Assembly: GCA_046540855.1 (NCBI GenBank)
Contig: JBKHEJ010000079.1
Location: 1-11,521 of the forward strand
DNA length: 11,521 bases
Direction of reading: 5' to 3'
From: T1Sed10-7 sp046540855
GTDB lineage: Bacteria > Actinomycetota > Nitriliruptoria > Nitriliruptorales > Nitriliruptoraceae
Positions within the stretch are counted from its first letter, which is position 1, and each line of letters begins with the position of its first letter. Below, one piece after another: positions 1 to 6,928 of the stretch. Under the pieces are notes generated by a model, which saw only the letters and a list, made by a program, of their open reading frames with translations, made no database searches and was not told the origin of the DNA. The position numbers were made by a program, and so were the translations under genes.

Positions 1-1383
1 TACGCGAACGATCCGGCGTACCTGGTCGGGTCGCCGGTTGGTGATCCGTACGCGATCGATCCCACCTACGAGACGGCGTTCGAGGACGACTACATCGATA
101 CCTTGGACCTCGAACTCGACCTCGAAGACGAGCCTTCGGTCGGCGCGCAGTCGGCGCTTGGCGGCAACCAGGCCCCCGCGACGAAGTACGGGCAGGTGCG
201 CTCGCTCGGCTCGGGCTACGAGGGCGAATCCGAGTCCAACCGGCTCGACTTCGTGCTCGAGATCTTCAACCACGCCCTGGCGGGATACCTGCGCGCTGAG
301 GGCATCCTCTCCGGCAGCCAGAGGGAGGTCCACGCCATGCTGAAGGCGGGGAGGCTGCCCGCGGAGGCCGCCGAGGTTGCCAACGACCCGGCGGTCGCGC
401 GCAAGATGCTCATCGAGCAGATGGGGTGGCGGGCCGAGGACATCCCGATGGTCATGCAGGCGCGCACGACCTACCTGGCCACCGACGACGATCGGCACGC
501 CTACGAGCTCACCGGCGGCGGGACGCTCATGCAGAACGGCGCCCCCTTCGACACCACGGCGCCCGAGCCCATGTACTCCAAGTTCTCCGGCAAGGGGTGG
601 GGCATCTACGTGATGGCGCCCGACGGGCGGCTGTACGCCGGCTCGCACCGGGTCGGGCTGTTCCACCACTCGAGCTTCCTCGCCGGTGGTGACGTCGCTG
701 GCGCCGGTGAGCTCAAGGCCGAGAGCGGCAGGTTGCGTGGGATCACCAACAAGAGCGGTCACTACACCCCGGGACCGGAGCATATGCGCCAGGTGCTCGA
801 GGAGCTCGCGGCTCGCGGGTCGAGCCTCGCCGGGGTCCAACTGCGGCTGGTCGGTGCCGCCGACCCCGGCCCGTTCGACGCGGCGACGTGGCTGCGCGAG
901 CAGACGGCCCCCCAGGACTCCAGCAACGATGGACCGGTCCTGTACTCCGAGGTCCCCTCCGAGAACGGGCAGTACATCGAGGACGACGAGGGAGTGGCCA
1001 GTGGTGGGTCGGACAGCTACTCCTTGACGCCTGCGTATGAGGGATCGGGTGGTGGTTCCTCTGGTGGTGGGTCGGACGGCTACTCCTCGACGCCTGCTCA
1101 TGTGGGGTCGGGTGGTGGTGGTTCGTCTGGTGGTGGGTCGGACGGCTACTCCTTGACGCCTGCGTATGAGGGATCGGGTGGTGGTTCCTCTGGTGGTGGG
1201 TCGGACGGCTACTCCTCGACGCCTGCTCATGTGGGGTTGGGTGGTGGTTCGTCTGGTGACGAGCAGGTCGGCTACGTCTACTCGACCACGCTGGACGAGG
1301 ACCGCGAGCAGCCGGCGAGGTCCGGTGGCCGTGGTTCACCTGCATCGCTCGCGTACCTGCGAACCCCCTCGGAGGTCCCATGA
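1..1383 (+). CDS. Partial effector-like protein with HSSFLAGG/SGHY (plant IQM-like) domain and GGS/YxxxP repeat tail
   Basis: The frame is open from the first base with no ATG or GTG before a weak TTG at 103, so the true start lies outside the window; 460 C-terminal residues are visible. Residues 1-70 are acidic and tyrosine-rich. Residues about 80-160 look helical. Residues about 197-285 form a compact domain with GKGWGIYV, HHSSFLAGG (222-230), an AAG-like turn and SGHY (252-255). From memory this pattern matches the C-terminal domain of plant IQM calmodulin-binding proteins and bacterial effector-like proteins; its biochemical activity is not known to me. No IQ motif is visible. Residues about 335-420 are a glycine/serine repeat tail carrying YSLTP and YSSTP motifs. 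No signal peptide or membrane segment is seen, although the N-terminus is missing. The stop overlaps the YbjN-like gene start (ATGA), so the two are translationally coupled. A secreted toxin or effector is an inference; a cell-surface or regulatory protein is also possible. Confidence 0.85.
   Translation, partial: YANDPAYLVGSPVGDPYAIDPTYETAFEDDYIDTLDLELDLEDEPSVGAQSALGGNQAPATKYGQVRSLGSGYEGESESNRLDFVLEIFNHALAGYLRAEGILSGSQREVHAMLKAGRLPAEAAEVANDPAVARKMLIEQMGWRAEDIPMVMQARTTYLATDDDRHAYELTGGGTLMQNGAPFDTTAPEPMYSKFSGKGWGIYVMAPDGRLYAGSHRVGLFHHSSFLAGGDVAGAGELKAESGRLRGITNKSGHYTPGPEHMRQVLEELAARGSSLAGVQLRLVGAADPGPFDAATWLREQTAPQDSSNDGPVLYSEVPSENGQYIEDDEGVASGGSDSYSLTPAYEGSGGGSSGGGSDGYSSTPAHVGSGGGGSSGGGSDGYSLTPAYEGSGGGSSGGGSDGYSSTPAHVGLGGGSSGDEQVGYVYSTTLDEDREQPARSGGRGSPASLAYLRTPSEVP
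1003..1260 (+). repeat. Nested in-frame tandem repeat (63/66-bp units in a 129-bp duplicated pair)
   Basis: Four units begin with TAC codons at 1018, 1081, 1147 and 1210, so spacings are 63, 66 and 63 bases. Units alternate A (YSLTPAYEG plus GGS linker) and B (YSSTPAHVG plus GGS linker). A-B is itself repeated with period 129. The two A units are identical over 63 bases, while the last B unit differs by one base in its core and is shortened, which points to a recent duplication. Codons here (GGT, CCT, GCT, CAT, TAT, GGA) differ from the C/G-ending codons of the rest of the gene. The repeat stays in frame and encodes a flexible linker. Copy number is likely to vary between strains by slippage or unequal recombination. 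Confidence 0.95.
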
Positions 1384-1847
1384 GCCCCTCGCCGGGGTTC
1401 GACTTCCTCGTGACGAGCCTGCGCGAGGCCGGACTCGACATCGCCGAGCACCCGGAGCACGCCACGGTGTCGTTCGAACACGCGGGCGAGACGGGCCGCT
1501 GGATCGTGTTCTGTCGGTCCCAGGACCCGCTGCCGCAGGTGCTGGTGTACTCGCAGTTCCCACGGCAGGTGCCGGAGGATCGCCGGGCGACGATGATGGC
1601 CCTGATCACCCGCATCAACTACGGGCTGGCGATCGGCAACCTGGAGATGGACCTCGATGACGGCGACCTGCGGCTGCGCACGAGCCTCGACTTCGGCGAG
1701 GACCGCCTCACCGGTGCCCTGCTCGCCCGGCTGCTCGGGCACAACCTGGCCACCTTCGACCGGTACTTCCCGGCGCTCGACGCGGTGCTGCTCGGTGGTG
1801 ACGACCCGCAGGTGCTGCTCGAGATGGTCGCCGACCGCCCCGGGTGA
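1380..1847 (+). CDS. YbjN-like (Tir-chaperone-fold) protein, probable partner of the upstream gene
   Basis: 155 residues. The start is fixed by a GGAGG at 1371-1375, four bases before the ATG, and by the ATGA overlap with the previous stop. The pattern matches YbjN/type III secretion chaperone-like proteins: an N-terminal helix (FDFLVTSLREAGL, 7-19), a beta-hairpin region around WIVFCR (41-46) and LVYSQFP (55-61), a helix with ITRINYGLAIGNLEMD (76-91), a strand LRLRTSLDF (97-105), and a C-terminal helical part with HNLATFDRYFPAL (121-133). There is no signal peptide or membrane helix, so it is cytoplasmic. Family members act as small partner-binding modules rather than enzymes. Coupling to an effector-like gene suggests a dedicated chaperone or immunity/antagonist role, which is inference. 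A generic YbjN sensory-transduction-type protein is the alternative. Confidence 0.9.
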   Translation: MSPSPGFDFLVTSLREAGLDIAEHPEHATVSFEHAGETGRWIVFCRSQDPLPQVLVYSQFPRQVPEDRRATMMALITRINYGLAIGNLEMDLDDGDLRLRTSLDFGEDRLTGALLARLLGHNLATFDRYFPALDAVLLGGDDPQVLLEMVADRPG

Positions 1848-1868
1848 CGGCGCACGCGGCCGCGCCTA

Positions 1869-1885
1869 CCGCCCGGTCATGGCGG
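1869..1885. terminator. Weak hairpin between convergent genes
   Basis: A short dyad (CCGCC at 1869-1873, GGCGG at 1881-1885, 7-base loop) lies in the 42 bases between two converging genes. A second overlapping GC-rich dyad lies at 1850-1867. Neither has a T-tract, so a bidirectional terminator is only suggested by position. Confidence 0.25.
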
Positions 1886-1889
1886 AGCA

Positions 1890-2675
1890 TCACGTCTCGT
1901 CGAGGTCGTCCAGCAGGTCGGTGACCGAGTCGATGATGCGCGAGGGCCGGTAGGGGAAGCGCTCCACATCGCCGAGGCTGGTGAGGCCGCTGAGCACCAG
2001 CACGGTGGTCATGCCGGCCTCGATGCCCGCGACGACGTCGGTCTCCATGCGGTCGCCGACCATCGCGGAGGTCTCCGAGTGCGCGTCGAGCGCGTTCAGC
2101 GCCGTGCGCATCATCAGCGGGTTCGGCTTGCCGACGAAGTAGGGCTCCACCCCGGTCGCCCGGCTGATCAGCGCCGCCACCGAACCCGTCGCCGGGAGCG
2201 GTCCGTCGGCCGCCGGTCCGACCGGGTCGGGGTTGGTCGCGATGAACCGTGCACCGGCGCTGACCAGGCGGATCGCCTTCGTGATGCGCTCGAAGCTGTA
2301 GGTGCGGGTCTCGCCGAGGACCACGTAGTCGGGCTGGGTGTCGGTGAGGGTGTAGCCGATCTCGTGCAGCGCGGTGGTCAGCCCGGCCTCACCGATCACG
2401 AACGCGCTGCCGAGGGGCCGTTGCGCCTCGAGGAACCGGGCCGTGGCGAGCGCGGAGGTCCAGATCGAGGTCTCCGGCACCTCGATGCCGCCGCGCTCGA
2501 GCCGGGCTGCGAGGTCGCGCGGTGTGTAGATCGAGTTGTTGGTCACCACTAGGAAGGGTCGTTCGAGCTCGCGCAGGCGTGACAGGAAGGTCGCCGCGCC
2601 GGGGATGGCCTCGTCCTCGCGGACCAGCACGCCGTCCATGTCCAGCAGCCACGAGCGGATATCGCGTCGGGTCAT
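1890..2675 (-). CDS. HAD-IIA family (NagD/AraL-like) phosphatase
   Basis: 261 residues. The ATG at 2675 is preceded by a GAGGT about seven bases upstream and is followed directly by the first HAD motif; the longer upstream frame is low-complexity shadow. Motif I is LLDMDGVL (nucleophile Asp12, acid/base Asp14), motif II is VVTNNS (44-48), the family-specific TNPDP is at 147-151, motif III is GKPNP with Lys183, and motif IV is MVGDRMETD (206-213), whose acidic residues bind Mg2+. The C2-type cap between motifs II and III places it in subfamily IIA. These are cytoplasmic Mg2+-dependent phosphatases acting on small phosphates (nucleoside monophosphates, sugar phosphates, 4-nitrophenyl phosphate, glycerol 3-phosphate or phosphoglycolate in different members); the substrate here cannot be told. 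It ends convergent with the YbjN-like gene and lies 205 bases after the CPBP gene, so it may have its own promoter. Confidence 0.95.
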   Translation of the reverse strand: MTRRDIRSWLLDMDGVLVREDEAIPGAATFLSRLRELERPFLVVTNNSIYTPRDLAARLERGGIEVPETSIWTSALATARFLEAQRPLGSAFVIGEAGLTTALHEIGYTLTDTQPDYVVLGETRTYSFERITKAIRLVSAGARFIATNPDPVGPAADGPLPATGSVAALISRATGVEPYFVGKPNPLMMRTALNALDAHSETSAMVGDRMETDVVAGIEAGMTTVLVLSGLTSLGDVERFPYRPSRIIDSVTDLLDDLDET

Positions 2676-2880
2676 GCGGCGACCTCGGATCGGTGGGACG
2701 TGCAGCGGGGCGCTTCGACGGTGGCTCCGGCCGGTCCTACGAGCCCTACCGTCCGCTGGTAGGCCATGGCGAGCGAGACGGAAGCATGGGTCATCGCAGC
2801 ACGCAAACGGGGCCGCCCGCCGAGCCGGTGCCCGCAGCCGGCTGCGCCCGCACGTCCGGCGTGGCGAGACATGGCGGCTC
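2676..2880. other. Intergenic spacer with two small dyads
   Basis: 205 bases between the CPBP stop and the HAD start, both genes on the minus strand. AGCCGG (2823-2828) pairs with CCGGCT (2838-2843) and lies about 38 bases past the CPBP stop, so it could be a weak terminator. CCTACC (2745-2750) and GGTAGG (2758-2763) form a second dyad nearer the HAD gene. I see no convincing -10/-35 pair and no credible small gene. Confidence 0.35.
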
Positions 2881-3768
2881 TCACGCCGGCGGCCAGCTAT
2901 CGGGGAGGCTGGTCGGAGATCGCCGTTCCCTCGCAGCATCCGGGAGGGGCGGAGGCACTGCCGCGGCGGCGTCGGGATGCTCCAGACCGAGCCGGCCATG
3001 GGTAGCCAGGACGAGCGCGATGGCAGCGAGCGTGGCGAGCGCGACGGCCACACCGAAGGCCAACTGGTTCGGAGCCTCCGGCTTGAGGAGGGGGAACACG
3101 CCCGCAGCGAGGTTGGTCATGGTGTGCAGCACGAGCACGAGCGGCAGGCTGCGGGTGCGGTTCCACAGCCAGGTGTAGACCACGGCGGTGGAGAGGGTCT
3201 GACCGAGGTAGAGCAGCGGGGGCAGGGCCGCCTGGACCTGGCTCGGGTCGAGGAAGAGCGGCAGATGCCAGACCCCCCACACCGCCCCGAGCAGCAGCGA
3301 CGCGGCGACGGGTCCGCTGCGGGCCTGGAGGTGGTCGAGCGCGAAGCCCCGCCAGCCGAGCTCCTCACCCAGAGGTCCACCGGCCACCAGGATCACCAGG
3401 AACGCCGGGAGGACGAGGTAGGCGCTGGCCGGGTCGTTGAAGGTTCCCGGCTCCGTCCCGAGCAGCGCCGTCAGCCCGATCGAGACCAGCACGAGGACGG
3501 TCGGCCCGGCGACGACGAGCAACCACAACGGCGCCGGGGCACGCCAGCTCCGCAGCGGGACCAGGAGCTCGGACAGTCCCGAGCGGCCTGCGACGACGAC
3601 CGTGACCACGATCGCCGCCACGCTCGGGCCGTACCGGCCCGCGACGAGGAGCGAGTGCGCTGCCGGTTCCGGCAGGTCCGCCCCGGCGGCGAGCGCCCAG
3701 AGCGCCCAGCTCCAGCTGAAGGTCGCCACGAGGAAGGCGACGAGCGGCCCCGGTCGGCGCACGGTCAC
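2881..3768 (-). CDS. CPBP family intramembrane glutamic protease
   Basis: 295 residues from the GTG at 3768. A GTG one codon upstream (3771) is also in frame, but the GAAGGA Shine-Dalgarno is only two bases from it and five from the chosen start. The protein has about seven to eight hydrophobic segments. The family signatures are present: GEELGWRGF with Glu135, Glu136 and Arg140, WHLPLF with His168, and a late LHTMTN with His215 and Asn219. This is the complete CAAX-protease/bacteriocin-processing (CPBP, Abi) catalytic set, so it should be active in the membrane. Substrates of bacterial members are mostly unknown. The last 30 residues are a Pro/Ala/Arg-rich, probably cytoplasmic tail. It overlaps the upstream ABC1 kinase gene by GTGA, so the two are translationally coupled and probably share one transcript. 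Confidence 0.95.
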   Translation of the reverse strand: MTVRRPGPLVAFLVATFSWSWALWALAAGADLPEPAAHSLLVAGRYGPSVAAIVVTVVVAGRSGLSELLVPLRSWRAPAPLWLLVVAGPTVLVLVSIGLTALLGTEPGTFNDPASAYLVLPAFLVILVAGGPLGEELGWRGFALDHLQARSGPVAASLLLGAVWGVWHLPLFLDPSQVQAALPPLLYLGQTLSTAVVYTWLWNRTRSLPLVLVLHTMTNLAAGVFPLLKPEAPNQLAFGVAVALATLAAIALVLATHGRLGLEHPDAAAAVPPPLPDAARERRSPTSLPDSWPPA

Positions 3769-5753
3769 CACCGTCCTTCGGGAGCCTCGGGTGGCCGCAG
3801 GACCTGGAGCAGGACCCGCAGGAACAGGACCGCGCTCCCGAACAGGCCGAGCCAGCCCAACACCTCGACCAGGCGCAGGTCACCTCCCGCCAGTACCGGC
3901 CCGGCCTCGGTCGCGAGCAGGAGCGTGGCCAGCAGGCCGAGTCCCAGGGACAGCGCGGTCAGGACAACCCGGTTGACCAGCCGTTCGGCGACGGCGACGT
4001 CCTCGGCATCCGCGAACAACCGCACCCGGGTCGTCAGCCGCCCGTGCTCCGCGAGCGTGGCGAGCCGGTCGAGGTGTCGCGGGGCCCGCTGGAGCAGCGG
4101 ACCGAGCTGCGCCCACTCCCGCTGCACGAGCTCAGCGACCGACGACGGCGAGCTTCGTTGCTTGAACTCAGCGCCGCCGAGCGCTGCGACCTGCTCGATC
4201 AACGGGTAGTCGGGCGACATCAGCTCCAGCGTCCCGGCCAGCGTCGCGAGCGCCCGGAACATCGTCGAGGTCTGGGGTGGGAGGCGGAAGCCGAGCTGGG
4301 TGGTCAGGCGCAGCAGGTCGGTGAGGGCGCTGGCGGGCGGGAGGCCTGAGCCGAGGTTCGCGGCCATGTAGCGGGCCAACTCACGCTCGATCGCGTCGGG
4401 ATCGCGGGTGGGAGGTACCGCTCCGACGGCGACCAGCGACTCGTAGAGCAGCGACGGTTCACCGAGCTGCAGCGCGAGCAGCATCTGGAGGACCGAGGCT
4501 CGCTCGAAGGCGTCGAGACGACCTGTGACGCCGAAGTCGATGAGTCCAAGCCTCAGGTCGTCGAGCAGGAGGACGTTGCCTGGGTGGGGGTCTCCGTGGA
4601 AGCGTTGCCCCTGCAGCATGGCCTCAAGCTGGGAGGCGCACAGCTCGTCAGCTAGTCGGCGCCGCGCGGGAACGTCACCCTCCGCTACTCCCGGGGGCAG
4701 CGACGACAGTGGGGTGCCGGCCAGTCGGTCCATCACGACCAGCCGTTGGGTGGTGAGGTTCTCCACGACGCTCGGCACACGCACCAGCGCATGGCCTGCG
4801 GTGGCCTGCGCGATCTCAGCGGCATGTCGTGCCTCGATGCGCAGGTCCAGCTCGCGGCGTAGCGAGTTGGCGAAGTCCTGAGCGATCGCTCCCACCTCGT
4901 AGGTCCGACCCCAAGCGGTCCGGCGTTCCGCGAGGCGCGCGAATGCGACGGCGATCGCCAGGTCGCGCTCCACCTCGGCCACCAGACCGGGACGGCGGAC
5001 CTTGACGACGACCTCACGCCCGTCGCGCAAGCGCGCGGCGTGCACCTGGGCGATCGACGCCGAGCCGATCGGCTGCCAGTCGACCTCGGCGAAGATCTCC
5101 TCGAGCGGACCAGGAAGCTCAGCCCTGATCGCGGCTTCGGCCTCGCTGCGCGGGAGTGGTCGGGCCCCCGCGTGGAGCCGGCCGAGCTCGGCCAGGACGC
5201 CCGGTGGCAGCAGATCCGGCCGGGTGGCCAGCAGCTGCCCGAGCTTGACGAACATCCCGCCCGCATCCTCCAGTGCGAGCCGCGCGCGCCGTGCCAACTC
5301 CTCCGGGCTGCGGACGTCCAGTTCACCGCGGCGCAGGCCCAACGCCGGCGCCAGGCCGTGCCGGGAGGCGATGCGCGCCACCCGGAGCGACCGCCAGCCG
5401 AGCCCGAACCACCTGGTGCTGCGTCGCAGGCGACTGAGCAGCCCGACAGGGTGCCCGGAGGTGGGTCGGGCGAACAGCAACTCCAGGACCACGACCGTGA
5501 GCATGGTCGTCAGCACCTGGAACGGCAGGGCGACGGTGGTGAAGGGGCCGCGCTGGTCCTCGAAGGCTGACAGCTGCCCGGCGATCGGTGCGGTGACGTC
5601 GATCACGAGCAGGGCGGCGACCCCTGCACCCAGCGCAGCGCCGACGATCACCGCCGCGACGAGCCGGCCCCAGGTCACCTGGTGCGCCCCGAGCAGCGCG
5701 CGCACGACCCACGCCGACAGCAGGACGACGACGAGGTTGCTCAACAGGCCCAT
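3765..5753 (-). CDS. AarF/UbiB (ABC1/ADCK) family atypical kinase with five predicted membrane helices
   Basis: 662 residues. I chose the ATG at 5753 because a GAGGA lies five to six bases upstream and the protein then opens with a hydrophobic helix; a GTG at 5855 would add 34 unlikely residues and has no ribosome site. Predicted helices lie at about 3-20, 31-51 and 72-93. The ABC1 kinase-like core follows: KLGQ (170-173), GSASIAQVHAARL (230-242), the Lys in VVVKVRRPG (Lys251), HGDPHPGNVLL (386-396) and the DFG-type IDFG (405-408). Two C-terminal helices lie at about 598-615 and 628-652. All motifs needed for nucleotide binding are intact. UbiB/COQ8 proteins support isoprenoid-quinone synthesis or lipid handling at membranes; actinobacteria make menaquinone, so the role here is uncertain. 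Typical UbiB has about 500-550 residues and only the C-terminal helices, so the N-terminal three-helix extension is notable. It is the first gene of an operon with the CPBP protease. Confidence 0.93.
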   Translation of the reverse strand: MGLLSNLVVVLLSAWVVRALLGAHQVTWGRLVAAVIVGAALGAGVAALLVIDVTAPIAGQLSAFEDQRGPFTTVALPFQVLTTMLTVVVLELLFARPTSGHPVGLLSRLRRSTRWFGLGWRSLRVARIASRHGLAPALGLRRGELDVRSPEELARRARLALEDAGGMFVKLGQLLATRPDLLPPGVLAELGRLHAGARPLPRSEAEAAIRAELPGPLEEIFAEVDWQPIGSASIAQVHAARLRDGREVVVKVRRPGLVAEVERDLAIAVAFARLAERRTAWGRTYEVGAIAQDFANSLRRELDLRIEARHAAEIAQATAGHALVRVPSVVENLTTQRLVVMDRLAGTPLSSLPPGVAEGDVPARRRLADELCASQLEAMLQGQRFHGDPHPGNVLLLDDLRLGLIDFGVTGRLDAFERASVLQMLLALQLGEPSLLYESLVAVGAVPPTRDPDAIERELARYMAANLGSGLPPASALTDLLRLTTQLGFRLPPQTSTMFRALATLAGTLELMSPDYPLIEQVAALGGAEFKQRSSPSSVAELVQREWAQLGPLLQRAPRHLDRLATLAEHGRLTTRVRLFADAEDVAVAERLVNRVVLTALSLGLGLLATLLLATEAGPVLAGGDLRLVEVLGWLGLFGSAVLFLRVLLQVLRPPEAPEGRW

Positions 5754-6029
5754 GCCGTTCCTCGCCGTCGCGGTGATGCCGAAGGCCGGGTCCGCCCCGG
5801 CGGTCGGCACCTGCACCGGAGTGGTGCAGAGGATCACGGGTAGGGCATAACCCACGGTGACGAACGGCCGAAGGGACCATGGTTGACCGGCCCTGGGACC
5901 GAGGACCCACCACCACCCGGGAGCTCACTGGCACGCCTGGCGGCCTGGACCGTTCGGGAGAGGATCAGGGTCCGTGCTGGAGGTGGGTGCGACACCCTGA
6001 CCCGCTCCGCACACGATCGAGGAGCACAG
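5754..6029. promoter_or_regulatory. Divergent intergenic region with leader hairpins
   Basis: 276 bases between divergently read genes (ABC1 kinase left, lipoprotein right), so it should hold promoters for both. On the minus strand TTCGGC and, 17 bases on, TATGCC near 5845 are a weak -35/-10 candidate. On the plus side, TCAGGGT (5965-5971) can pair with ACCCTGA (5994-6000), or GGGTG (5985-5989) with CACCC (5993-5997); these stems exclude each other. The lipoprotein ribosome site GAGGAG follows at 6019-6024. No gene seen. Confidence 0.35.
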
Positions 6030-6761
6030 ATGCGTAGCAACGTGAAGCGAGGGTTGGTCCTGACGGCAGCGGTCGGGCTCTTCCTGGCCGGCTGTGGCGA
6101 CCAGGAGCAACCGGAGGACGACACCGGGGAGGGTCAGACCCCGACCGAGGACCCCGAGGGTGAGGAGCCGTCCGACGACGAGGGTGGCGAGGAGGAGCTC
6201 GACGAGGAGGCGCTGGAGGATCTGCTCGGCGGTGAGGAGGGCCTGCCTGACCCGAACGAGGACATCGAGGACGGCGTCTACCGGGGCAACGGCGTGGTGC
6301 TTCCCGTCCCGGAGGGGTGGTCGATCGATCCTGCGTCCATGGCACAGGGTGTGGTCGCGGCGTTCCCGGAGGACGGCTCGCAGCAGCTGACGGCGCGGGC
6401 GATCGATACCGAGCAGGCCGAGGCCGCTGATGCCGAGCCGATCGAGCTCGACAGCCTCGTCGACAGCGTGCGGCAGCAGCTGGATCAGGATGCCGACACC
6501 GATGAGGAGGTCGAGCTGGCCGGGGCCGACCGGGCCTACCGGCTGACCTACCTGGAGCTGCCCGCCCAGCAGGAGGGGCAGTCGGACGCCGGGATCACTC
6601 TGGTGCTCGCCGAGCGCGGCGGGGTCGTCGGGGAGTTCGTCTACAGCGCAGGCACCGAGGACTACGACGAGGACATCGTCGCGCAGCTGGTCGACGAAGC
6701 CGGGTTCGACCCCGACAGTGACGTACCGGCTCCCGCACCCGCTCCTGCTCCCGCGCCGTGA
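6030..6761 (+). CDS. Acidic LpqN-like lipoprotein
   Basis: 243 residues. The ATG at 6030 follows GAGGAG by five bases and is the only start that gives a clean lipoprotein signal: basic MRSNVKR, hydrophobic core, and lipobox LAGC with the lipidated Cys at 22. Longer upstream reading adds arginine-rich shadow sequence. Residues 23-80 are a strongly acidic, disordered linker dominated by Asp, Glu, Gly and Pro. Residues about 84-225 form an alpha/beta domain beginning GNGVVLPVPEGW and containing ITLVLAERGGVVGEFVYSA. This resembles Mog1/PsbP-fold LpqN-type actinobacterial lipoproteins, whose role is ill-defined (mycobacterial LpqN is linked to envelope biogenesis). The last 11 residues are a Pro-Ala alternating tail. 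It should sit on the outer face of the membrane. The gene appears monocistronic: divergent neighbour upstream, strong terminator downstream. The domain assignment is moderate; the lipoprotein call is firm. Confidence 0.9.
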   Translation: MRSNVKRGLVLTAAVGLFLAGCGDQEQPEDDTGEGQTPTEDPEGEEPSDDEGGEEELDEEALEDLLGGEEGLPDPNEDIEDGVYRGNGVVLPVPEGWSIDPASMAQGVVAAFPEDGSQQLTARAIDTEQAEAADAEPIELDSLVDSVRQQLDQDADTDEEVELAGADRAYRLTYLELPAQQEGQSDAGITLVLAERGGVVGEFVYSAGTEDYDEDIVAQLVDEAGFDPDSDVPAPAPAPAPAP

Positions 6762-6816
6762 ACCGCGGACTCGCTCCGGGGTGGTTCGGCCCCGGAGGGA
6801 GCCACGGCCTGACACG

Positions 6817-6850
6817 CTGAACGCGACCGCCGTGGGGCGGTCGCGTTCAG
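6817..6850. terminator. Perfect 15-bp hairpin, likely bidirectional terminator
   Basis: The left arm at 6817-6831 and right arm at 6836-6850 are perfectly complementary around a GTGG loop. It lies 55 bases after the lipoprotein stop and 79 bases after the stop of the convergent 49-aa gene, so it can serve both. There is no long T-tract, as is common in GC-rich actinobacteria. The left arm has a second partner at 6869-6880 (GCGTTCAGCGTG pairs with 6813-6824). Confidence 0.85.
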
Positions 6851-6928
6851 ACGCTTCCGGCTCAGACGGCGTTCAGCGTGAGGTCGTGCGGTCGCGCGAA
6901 CGGTCGGGCCTGGTGCGTGAGATCGCGA

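Noticed and set aside
973..987. YIEDD considered as a type VII secretion YxxxD/E signal
   Set aside because: There is no WxG helix-turn-helix before it, and the protein is far larger than a WXG100/PE-type substrate, so the match is probably chance.
1003..1260. Regular repeats considered as a CRISPR array
   Set aside because: There are no unique spacers; the whole 63/66-base unit repeats in frame and codes for a glycine-rich linker.
743..1618. Minus-strand open frame with His/Pro/Ser repeats opposite the GGS repeat
   Set aside because: The repetition is the complement of the sense-strand GGS repeat. There is no ribosome site, and it crosses two plus-strand genes.
2536..4209. Long plus-strand open frame (557 codons) opposite the HAD, CPBP and kinase genes
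   Set aside because: Its product is Arg/Gly/Pro-rich without domains, and the opposite strand encodes three proteins with intact catalytic motifs. It is a GC-rich antisense shadow.
5754..5855. Upstream GTG (5855) as the ABC1 kinase start
   Set aside because: It has no Shine-Dalgarno and adds 34 residues of non-membrane sequence, whereas the ATG at 5753 has GAGGA at good spacing and begins with a membrane helix.
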